Of a DNA stretch of 32,020 nt, positions 13,374-20,154 are shown piece by piece (the stretch's first letter is position 1; each line of letters begins with the position of its first letter). Below the pieces are notes generated by a model. That model saw only the letters and a program-made list of their open reading frames with translations, ran no database searches and was not told the origin of the DNA. The DNA comes from VAZQ01 sp050179645 (GTDB lineage Bacteria > Pseudomonadota > Alphaproteobacteria > Rhizobiales > Xanthobacteraceae): assembly GCA_050179645.1 (NCBI GenBank), contig JBFXEX010000072.1, forward strand, positions 1 to 32,020, given 5' to 3'. A program made the translations under genes and the position numbers.

Positions 13374-15374
13374 CTATTTGACCGCACTGCCGAGGGACAC
13401 GGTCTTGCGGTGATTGAGATACTCATAGGCCAGCACGGCTCCGCCAACCAGCACGCCGATCGCGCTGATGAGTCCCGGCGTGGCCAAGCCGATGCGCGCA
13501 TCCGGAAGGATTGCCGCGCACCCGGCCACGATCATCACAATCCGCGTCGAGAGATTGAGATCGCGCCGGAAGAAGCCGACGATGCCGACGGTCGCGTAAT
13601 ATACGCCGAGGAGCGCTGTGACGGCGTCATAGACGATCGATGAAGGGGTTCCGATCATCAGCAGCGTTGGCGACAGCACGAACATGAACGGCAGTACGAA
13701 CTTCACCCAGCCGATCCGGCATGCTGCCCAGCCGGTCTCCATCACGCCTGCCTTGGAGATGTTGGCCGCCGCATACGCCGCCAGCGCCACCGGCGGAGTG
13801 ATCATCGACAGCATCCCGAAATAGAGCACGAACATGTGCGCGGCGAGCTTGGGGATGCCGGTTTCGACAATCGAAGGTGCGATGAGAGTAGCCAGCAGGA
13901 TATAGACCGCCGTGGTCGGCATTCCCATGCCGAGGATAATGCCGATGCAGCCGGCGACAAGCAGCAGCACGAACAGATTGGCGCCGGCAAGTTTCACCAG
14001 CAGCAATGTGAGCGCGAAGCTCAGGCCGGTGGCGTTAAGCACGCCGATGACGAAGCCAGCGGCGGCCAGCGTGATGAACAGGTCGGTGGTGCTGCGGCCG
14101 GTGCTGGCAAGCGTGCCGAAAAAATCCCCGAAGGTGAGGCGCTTACCCTTATAGCTGCGGAGCATGCCGACCACGAACATCACCAGCGACGAACTGATCG
14201 CGGCAACTTCCGGCGAACTCTCCCAATAGAACATGGTGAACAGCAGAACGGCGAACGGGATCAGGAAATGCCAGCCCTCCCGAAAGACCGCCGAAGTCTG
14301 CGGCAGCACTTCGGTTAGGCGCTCGAACCTGCCCTTTCCGGCGATCAGGTCCACCTGGGCATAAAGTCCGAAATAATAAAGGAAAGCCGGTATCGCCGCG
14401 GCCAGCGCGATCGTCGTGTATGGCGTTTCGATAAATTCCGCCATCAGAAATGCCGCTGCGCCCATGACCGGCGGCATGAGCTGGCCGCCGGTCGATCCGA
14501 CCGCCTCGATGGCTCCGGCATCGCGTGCCGAGTAGCCCGTGCGCTTCATCATCGGGATGGTGAATACGCCAACCGAAGCCACGTTGCTGACGGCGCTACC
14601 CGATATCGTGCCGAACAGCGCCGATCCCACGACGCAGATCTTGGCCGGACCGGCGCGCTTGCGGCCCATCAACGCCATCGAGAGATCTTTGAAAAACTCG
14701 CCGCCGCCGGACGTGATTAGAAGATCGCCGAGCCAGATGAACATGATGACGATCGTGGTCCCGACCACGAGCGGCGCACCATAAAGCGCGCTTGGATCGA
14801 ACGCGAGATAGACCAGCAGCGCTTCCGGATTCTGCGGCTTGCCGCGGAGCACTTCGGGCATCAAGTGAGCGACCGTGGCATAGCAGAAAAACAGCACCAC
14901 CACGCTGAGCAGGCCCCAACCGGTGCACCGGCGCAGCGCCTCGAGCACGAGAACCAGGATGATTCCGCTGAGGATCAGAACTTCGGGGGTGCGGTAGGAA
15001 ACGTCTTGCAGCAAATAGTCCCAGCCGACCGCGGTCCAGAGCCCGGCTCCGAGTCCGAGCATTCCCAGCGCCAGATCGATCGGCGAGAATTTCGCATGCG
15101 GTTTGCCGTGCCAATCGACCGCGTTGAAGGCAAGCGCCAGCGCCAAGCCCAAAACCATCGCGAGGAATTGCTCCTGATAGAAGGCCTTGTTGAAATAGTA
15201 GGGAAGGTTCACCGCCCAGGCTAGGCAGAGCGAGGTAATAGTGGCGCCGGTGACATAAGTGATCCACTTGTGGACCACGTTGGACGGCTCTCGGAGCGAC
15301 TCGCCCTCCCCTTGCGCGAGAGCTTGTTCCGCGGCCTTCACATCGTCGGCGCTCGGCGATCGATCCATCGACAT
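13374..15374 (-). CDS. TRAP transporter permease, fused small and large subunits (TAXI type)
   Basis: A polytopic inner-membrane protein of about 666 residues that joins the DctQ-like and DctM-like parts of a TRAP transporter, as is usual when the binding protein is of the TAXI type. The frame extends to a TTG at 15398; the ATG at 15374 (MSMDRSPSADD) is preferred, with GTGGGGA upstream. A polar N-terminal stretch of about 40 residues precedes many hydrophobic helices. Family marks include GSAVSNVASVGVFTIPMMKRTGYS, EAVGSTGGQLMPPVMGAAAFLMAEF and GIILGMGMPTTAVYILLATLIAP. It imports organic acids using a sodium or proton gradient. The matching binding protein is the next gene upstream. Confidence 0.93.
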   Translation of the reverse strand: MSMDRSPSADDVKAAEQALAQGEGESLREPSNVVHKWITYVTGATITSLCLAWAVNLPYYFNKAFYQEQFLAMVLGLALALAFNAVDWHGKPHAKFSPIDLALGMLGLGAGLWTAVGWDYLLQDVSYRTPEVLILSGIILVLVLEALRRCTGWGLLSVVVLFFCYATVAHLMPEVLRGKPQNPEALLVYLAFDPSALYGAPLVVGTTIVIMFIWLGDLLITSGGGEFFKDLSMALMGRKRAGPAKICVVGSALFGTISGSAVSNVASVGVFTIPMMKRTGYSARDAGAIEAVGSTGGQLMPPVMGAAAFLMAEFIETPYTTIALAAAIPAFLYYFGLYAQVDLIAGKGRFERLTEVLPQTSAVFREGWHFLIPFAVLLFTMFYWESSPEVAAISSSLVMFVVGMLRSYKGKRLTFGDFFGTLASTGRSTTDLFITLAAAGFVIGVLNATGLSFALTLLLVKLAGANLFVLLLVAGCIGIILGMGMPTTAVYILLATLIAPSIVETGIPKLAAHMFVLYFGMLSMITPPVALAAYAAANISKAGVMETGWAACRIGWVKFVLPFMFVLSPTLLMIGTPSSIVYDAVTALLGVYYATVGIVGFFRRDLNLSTRIVMIVAGCAAILPDARIGLATPGLISAIGVLVGGAVLAYEYLNHRKTVSLGSAVK

Positions 15375-15504
15375 CGGCCTAAAATCCCCACCGTCCAATC
15401 TACAGATATCCGTTTCGTCACGCCGTCGTCACCACGGCAAACTTGTGCACGCAGGAGCGCGCGAAAACCGCAGACCTGAAACGATTGCCAAGCCGAAAAG
15501 ACGT

Positions 15505-15534
15505 CAGCACGGCCGAATGGCGGTGGCCGTGCTG
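15505..15534 (-). terminator. GC-rich hairpin between TAXI binding protein and permease genes
   Basis: CAGCACGGCC (15505-15514) and GGCCGTGCTG (15525-15534) form a perfect ten-base-pair stem with a ten-base loop. It follows the binding-protein stop by 26 bases on the minus strand and is then followed by a short TTTT. Such stems often make the binding protein more abundant than its permease by partial termination or by protecting the upstream RNA; that role is inferred. Confidence 0.5.
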
Positions 15535-15560
15535 CAGTCCTCGGTCTCACTCGCGACGAC

Positions 15561-16532
15561 TCAATCCTTTGGCGGCCACTGACCGATTTCAGTGTAGTAC
15601 TTAATCGCGCCGGGATGCCACGGCACTCCGATTTCCTCGGTCATCCCCTTCGGATCGAAGCCACGAAATACCGGCGCTCCTTTGACCAGGTCTTCCTTGT
15701 TATCGTGCAACGTCTTGACGATGTTGTAGACGAGATCGTTGGGCATCTTGTCGTTGGTCGTGAAGAAAATGTTGTAGGCCATGATCGTCGTCGGGCCGTG
15801 AATACCGACGGCATAGGCTGCGGGCTGCACCACAATCGGCCGGGCCGGCAGGACCTTGCGGATTCTCGCTACAGCTTCCGGTGAAGTCTCGATATTGAGG
15901 AAGCGGACGCCGCCGCGCGAGGCGAGCTTGACGTTGGCTTGTTGACCTTGACCGGTGCCGACCGAGATCGTGGCCGCGTCGACCTTGCCTTCACCGAGCA
16001 GGTCGACGCCCGAGAACAGGCTCTGTGTCGGCACGGTCTTGACGTCATCCATCGTCATGCCGGCGCTCGCGAGCAGTGCTCGCTGGAGAATGCGGCCGGT
16101 CGTCTGTGCGTTGTAGCCCCAGGGCATGGTCTTGCCCTTGAGATCGGAAATCGTCTTGATCGGTGAATCGTTCGGCACCAAAACGCCGAGCGTGAGCGGG
16201 AATGCAATTGCAGTCAGCCGGAGATTGGGATTTGGGCGCTTGAATGCCTCGGTTCCTTTGAAACTCGTCATCGCGTCGTCGACGTTGGTCAATCCAAAAT
16301 CGATCTCGCCCCGGTCGAGTTGCGGGATAAAGGTGCTGGTACCCGCAGTCGGTTGCACACGAATCTGCATCTTGAGTTTGTCGTCGAGAAGCTTACCGAT
16401 GGTTACGCTGGCTGCATAGAAAATCGAGCCCTGCGGATTGCTCGCAATGACCCGAACCTGCTGCGCCTGCGCTGCCGAGGCCGCGCACGCGAGCACCGCA
16501 GTCGCAGCCGTCACTTGCCAGAACTTCATCAT
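15561..16532 (-). CDS. TAXI-family TRAP solute-binding protein
   Basis: A 323-residue periplasmic receptor of the TAXI type. The frame extends to 16574, but the ATG at 16532 has AGGGAGAG eight bases before it and begins a Sec signal (MMKFWQVTAATAVLACAASAAQA). Family marks are the start of the mature part (VRVIASNPQGSIFYAASVTIGKLL), PTAGTSTFIPQLDRGEIDFGLTN, and the C-terminal FRGFDPKGMTEEIGVPWHPGAIKYYTEIG. It should hand its ligand to the fused TRAP permease encoded 186 bases downstream. TAXI ligands known elsewhere are glutamate-like or other carboxylic acids. The nearby acyl-CoA ligase suggests an aromatic or other CoA-activated acid, which is an inference. Confidence 0.93.
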   Translation of the reverse strand: MMKFWQVTAATAVLACAASAAQAQQVRVIASNPQGSIFYAASVTIGKLLDDKLKMQIRVQPTAGTSTFIPQLDRGEIDFGLTNVDDAMTSFKGTEAFKRPNPNLRLTAIAFPLTLGVLVPNDSPIKTISDLKGKTMPWGYNAQTTGRILQRALLASAGMTMDDVKTVPTQSLFSGVDLLGEGKVDAATISVGTGQGQQANVKLASRGGVRFLNIETSPEAVARIRKVLPARPIVVQPAAYAVGIHGPTTIMAYNIFFTTNDKMPNDLVYNIVKTLHDNKEDLVKGAPVFRGFDPKGMTEEIGVPWHPGAIKYYTEIGQWPPKD

Positions 16533-16849
16533 CGGTTTCTCTCTCCCTGGGACGAACCTACCCGCCCTCATCATGAATCTTCCCGCCTGAGCAGGCGGTT
16601 ACTTACAACCCTGCAAGGATAATGGAAGCCTGGGCCCTGGCGATAGCGGATTCTCTGCGGCACGATCGCGCGGAGGGCCATCGATCAGGTTGACGATTGC
16701 GGGGCGGAGGCGCATCGTATATCCAGCATCCTGCATAATTCTACATCAATTTGTGTGCCCGCTGTGCCTTCAATGACCGGAGACAAGGCGCCGCAACTGC
16801 CTCGCCTGCGCGAGCGAAGCTGGCGCGCCCGGCTCTCGAATCCCGGAGG
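16533..16849. other. Intergenic leader between CoA ligase and TAXI genes
   Basis: No credible gene is seen in these 317 bases. The stretch holds the ribosome site and a palindrome upstream of the TAXI gene and should include its promoter, but no clear -35/-10 pair can be pointed out on the minus strand. The break suggests that the ligase-crotonase pair and the transporter genes may be separate transcripts. Confidence 0.5.
16583..16598 (-). promoter_or_regulatory. Perfect palindrome in the TAXI gene leader
   Basis: CCGCCTGAGCAGGCGG has seven-base arms around AG and lies 51-66 bases before the TAXI ATG. No T-run follows on the minus strand. The position suits an operator or a leader hairpin for the transporter genes. 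Function is a guess. Confidence 0.35.
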
Positions 16850-18391
16850 CTAGAGGCGTCGGGCTTGCTGCAGGGCGACGCGCGCGACTTCGCTGCGCAA
16901 GGTCTTGCCGTTGGCGTTCTTCGGAAGCTGGTCGACCACAAAGACCTGGTGGGGCATCTTGAACGGCGCGATCCGGCCGGCCAGCGCCTGTGCGATCGCG
17001 GCCGGATCGGCCGTGCCAGCGCTGCTCGTCGAGCGCAACACCAGAGCGGCCCCGATCCGGTTGCCGATTTCCCGGTCGGGGATGGGGAATGCGCAGACCT
17101 CGGCAACATGGCCGAGCCCCAGAATCGCGTCCTCCAGTTCGCGGGGCGCCACCAGAACGCCCTTGCTCTTGAAGCAGTCGTCGGCACGTCCCAGGATGAA
17201 AACATAGCCCTCGGCATCGATGCGGGCGAGATCGCTGGTGACGTACCAACCGTCGCGCAACGTCGCGCGCGTCGTCGCTTCGTCGCCGAGATAGCCGAGG
17301 AAGAAGCCGGGGTATTCGGCGCCGAACGCGAGCGTCCCGACGCTGTCGGGGGGCAGCGGGTTGAGGTTCTCATCGACAACGGCGGCGCGCGCGCCCCAAG
17401 TCTTGCCGGTGGAGCCCTCCTTCTTCGGGATATTCGGGCCGTCGCCGATCACCATCTGGGCTTCGGAGATGCCGTAGTGCTCCCAGATCGGACAACCAAA
17501 GCGCGCCTGCCACTCCCTGCGCACGGCGTCGTCGAGCGGCTCGCCGGTGGAGTTCGCGCCGCGCAACGAGGAGAGATCGTAGCGGTGCTCGATCCCAGGC
17601 ATGGCGAGGATGCGGCGGTAGAGCGTGGCGACGGAATGCAGCAGCGTAACGCGGTCGCGCTGCACGGTCTGGAGGATGCGTTCGGGTGCCGCCCGGTCCT
17701 CCAGGATCGAACCGGTTGTACCATTGCGTAGCGGAAACAGCACGTTATGGCCGAGCGCACTGATGAAGCTCCACTCCCCGGTGGCAAGAACGACGTCGCC
17801 CGACTGGAGCGGCACGCGAGCGCGATTTGAATCGCCGAGCGCTTCGAGCCAGCGATGGGCATGGATGACGCCCTTAGGCTTGCCGGTGGTGCCGGACGTG
17901 AAGACCACGAATGCCGGGGTATCGCGGGTCGCATCGAATGGTGCGGGGAGCGCAGTGCCTGACGTCGACGACACTTTCCCGTCCATTCCGGCGAGGCCGC
18001 TTGCCGTAACGACCATCCGCCTGACCGTCGGCCTGAGCCCCGCGGTCGCGGCATCCTCCCGCATATGTTCGGCGAGGAGAAACAGCGCCGGATCGGAAAG
18101 CCCGACGATGTGTTCCAGCTCGCTCCGGCCGAACTGCGAATTCTGCAGGACCGGGACGGCACCGAGCCAGACGCAGGCGAGGAAGGCGGCGGCGAACTCG
18201 GCGGAGTTGGTCATCCGGAACACGACCTTGTCGCCGGGCTTGATGCCGGCTCTTGCGAGATCGGCAACGAAGGCTGCGACCATCGCCTGGAAGGCGGCAT
18301 TGGTGACTGCGCCGCCAGCATTGCGGAATGCCGGATGATCGGCGCGGGCGGGATCGCGCCCGCGACGCAGCGCGATTTCGGCGAGGTTCAT
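16850..18391 (-). CDS. Acyl-CoA synthetase, benzoate-CoA ligase-like
   Basis: A 513-residue cytosolic adenylate-forming enzyme that should activate a carboxylic acid with ATP and CoA. Core motifs are all present: FVVFTSGTTGKPKGVIH (phosphate loop), WEHYGISEAQ (A5), GWYVTSDLARIDAEGYVFILGRADDCFKSKG (hinge region) and the C-terminal catalytic lysine in PKNANGKTLRSEV. The pattern TGEWSFISALGHNVLFPLRNG and the general length resemble benzoate and 2-aminobenzoate CoA ligases more than acetyl-CoA or long-chain enzymes, but specificity is uncertain. Its ATG overlaps the TGA of the upstream crotonase by four bases (18388-18391), so the two are translationally coupled. The pair could begin a CoA-dependent aromatic or alicyclic acid pathway. 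Confidence 0.9.
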   Translation of the reverse strand: MNLAEIALRRGRDPARADHPAFRNAGGAVTNAAFQAMVAAFVADLARAGIKPGDKVVFRMTNSAEFAAAFLACVWLGAVPVLQNSQFGRSELEHIVGLSDPALFLLAEHMREDAATAGLRPTVRRMVVTASGLAGMDGKVSSTSGTALPAPFDATRDTPAFVVFTSGTTGKPKGVIHAHRWLEALGDSNRARVPLQSGDVVLATGEWSFISALGHNVLFPLRNGTTGSILEDRAAPERILQTVQRDRVTLLHSVATLYRRILAMPGIEHRYDLSSLRGANSTGEPLDDAVRREWQARFGCPIWEHYGISEAQMVIGDGPNIPKKEGSTGKTWGARAAVVDENLNPLPPDSVGTLAFGAEYPGFFLGYLGDEATTRATLRDGWYVTSDLARIDAEGYVFILGRADDCFKSKGVLVAPRELEDAILGLGHVAEVCAFPIPDREIGNRIGAALVLRSTSSAGTADPAAIAQALAGRIAPFKMPHQVFVVDQLPKNANGKTLRSEVARVALQQARRL

Positions 18392-19284
18392 CGTCCGCTT
18401 CCACCGCCGTCATATCCTGGGCCGCGATAGGATGGCGGCCGCTTGTCGAGGAAGGCGCGAATGCCCTCGCGGCAATCGGCGGTGCGGGTGATCTCCATCA
18501 CCGCCTCAAGCTCTGCCTGCGCGCCTTCCGCGCTCTTGTTGAAGTCCCAGTAGCGGCGCACCAGCGCCTTGGCGTGGCGCACCGAAAGGAAGGGCGCACC
18601 CGCGATCTTTTCAGCGATCTTCTGCACCTCTTCCATCATGGTTTCGTGCGGGAAGACGCGCACCACGAGGCCGATGCGCTCCGCCTCCTTGGCGTCGACG
18701 ATTTCGCCGGTCAGGATCATCTCCATCGCACGGCCGAGGCCGACGAACTTCGGCAGGTTGCGCGCGCCTCCGGATTCCGGGACAAATCCCGCGGGCACGG
18801 CGACTTCGCCGAGCTTGGCCCGGTCCGACGCATAGCGGATGTCGCAGGCGGTGGCGAGCTCAAGGCCGATTCCGACGGCCGGCCCGTTGATCGCCGCGAT
18901 GGTGACACAAGGGAGTTCTTCCAGCTTGCGGATCGCACGCTGGATCACAACGTGGCGCAGATCGTTGAAGAAGTAGTTCGCGAGCTCCTTGTAAGGGCCG
19001 AAATCGCCGAAGTCGTGCTCCTCATCGAGAGCGCCGAGGGGCGCCGCCTCCGAGCGGAGATCGCCGCCGGCGGAAAAGCCGCGGCCCTCGCCGGTGATGA
19101 TAACGACGCGCAGCCGATCGTCGCGGCGGATCTGGTCCAGCAGGAGGTCGAGCTCGACCCGCATGCGCACGTCGATGGCGTTCAGCGCCTCCGGCCGATT
19201 GAGCGTGACGACGCCGATGCAGGGATTGTCCGGCTGGCCGTTCGGGGCCCGGACCGACCATTTCAGTGTCTTGAAGGTGAGCAT
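18388..19284 (-). CDS. Enoyl-CoA hydratase/isomerase family protein (crotonase)
   Basis: A 298-residue crotonase-fold enzyme. A TTG lies one codon upstream, but the ATG at 19284 with GAGGAAG before it is preferred. The oxyanion-hole segments are GRGFSAGGDL and NGPAVGIGLELA, and both glutamates of hydratases appear to be present (GIGLELATACD and LGEVAVPAGFVPESGGARNLP). Hydration of an enoyl-CoA or a related ring-cleavage step is therefore possible. About 20 extra residues between the two oxyanion segments (DEEHDFGDFGPYKELANYFF) set it apart from short-chain enzymes. The four-base overlap with the CoA-ligase gene points to a shared pathway. The exact substrate cannot be assigned. Confidence 0.9.
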   Translation of the reverse strand: MLTFKTLKWSVRAPNGQPDNPCIGVVTLNRPEALNAIDVRMRVELDLLLDQIRRDDRLRVVIITGEGRGFSAGGDLRSEAAPLGALDEEHDFGDFGPYKELANYFFNDLRHVVIQRAIRKLEELPCVTIAAINGPAVGIGLELATACDIRYASDRAKLGEVAVPAGFVPESGGARNLPKFVGLGRAMEMILTGEIVDAKEAERIGLVVRVFPHETMMEEVQKIAEKIAGAPFLSVRHAKALVRRYWDFNKSAEGAQAELEAVMEITRTADCREGIRAFLDKRPPSYRGPGYDGGGSGR

Positions 19285-19606
19285 CAACGCTTCCTCATTC
19301 TCTCAATCCAGGAGGACGTGTTCGGCCCCACGGCGTGGCCCGAGGAGCGACTCCAGTTTGAACATTGGCTGAGGCGGCGGTCTGTGTCGAACCTGTGTCG
19401 AAACGAAATTCTCAGCTTCCAGGCGAGAAGCAGCGAATCTTGGCGCCGGCAGCCCTGACGAGGCCAAATGATGGATATTTTCGACGTAAAATCAATGCTT
19501 TAGAGTATAATTTCCGAGCTGCAGGAAAACAGAGCAGTTATGCTCGTCTGTTCGTCGGCATCGTCCCAAGGGGGCTGGATCGCGCTTCTTGGCACGCATC
19601 AACCCG
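19285..19606. other. Intergenic region with lower GC, no gene seen
   Basis: No convincing gene is seen in these 322 bases. The part from about 19460 to 19540 is clearly richer in A and T than the neighbours and contains TATAAT (19506-19511) on the plus strand, without a good -35 element or a plus-strand gene after it. The promoter of the crotonase-ligase pair should lie near 19290-19400 on the minus strand. Confidence 0.45.
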
Positions 19607-19957
19607 TCACGATGGCTGGCTTCTCATTCCCTTTTGACCAAGGAACTTGCTCTCTATCTCTTTGTGGATGTGAGCGAGCCAATCCTCCGCTTTGTGAGCA
19701 TTCGCTTCCATCTGCTTAATTCTGGCCTCCAATTCGGCTGCCCGGTCTTCCGCCGCTCGCAACTGAACGGACAGTTGATGTGCCAGAGAGAGGGCTCGAT
19801 CGTATTCTCCCTTCGCTACATCCGCTGCCTTCTGTACCAGAGCCAAAATTGCGCCGCCGGACTGATCTACAGTATCGGCTTGACTGCGCTCCGATGACGT
19901 TTCGAAGGAACTCACTCGAAGGACTTTCGAACGATCGCTTGTGTGCTGGGAACTCAT
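19607..19957 (-). CDS. Small conserved coiled-coil protein of unknown function
   Basis: A predicted 116-residue soluble protein. The first 30 residues are polar and probably disordered (Ser, Thr, Arg rich). Residues 35-105 form one long helix with a coiled-coil pattern (AILALVQKAADVAKGEYDRAL, LAHQLSVQLRAAEDRAAELEARI, KAEDWLAHIHKEIESKF). From memory, proteins of this pattern (LVQKAADxAKxxxxRAxxLAHxL) recur as hypothetical proteins in Bradyrhizobium. The ATG at 19957 follows GGGGGTGA, a good ribosome site. It stands alone, with no operon partner, in a stretch less GC-rich than the rest. No function is proposed. Confidence 0.65.
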   Translation of the reverse strand: MSSQHTSDRSKVLRVSSFETSSERSQADTVDQSGGAILALVQKAADVAKGEYDRALSLAHQLSVQLRAAEDRAAELEARIKQMEANAHKAEDWLAHIHKEIESKFLGQKGMRSQPS

Positions 19958-20154
19958 AGCTACTCACCCCCGTCTAACACGAGCCACCTTTTAGTAGAAT
20001 TGCGGCCGAAAACTCGGTCACGCCATTTCGCGCGGAAATCGCTTTGCTGTGTTGTAATCTCGCCACGTAACGGGAGCAGAACGTTGGCCTTCTCCCAAGC
20101 GTTTCCTTCCCCGTGGCGAAAATTCGATCTCACCTGCCGCGGGATCGTCTCCCA

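Noticed and set aside
19506..19511. Perfect TATAAT on the plus strand in the lower-GC patch
   Set aside because: No acceptable -35 element at 16-18 bases and no plus-strand gene downstream; AT-rich sequence makes a chance match likely.
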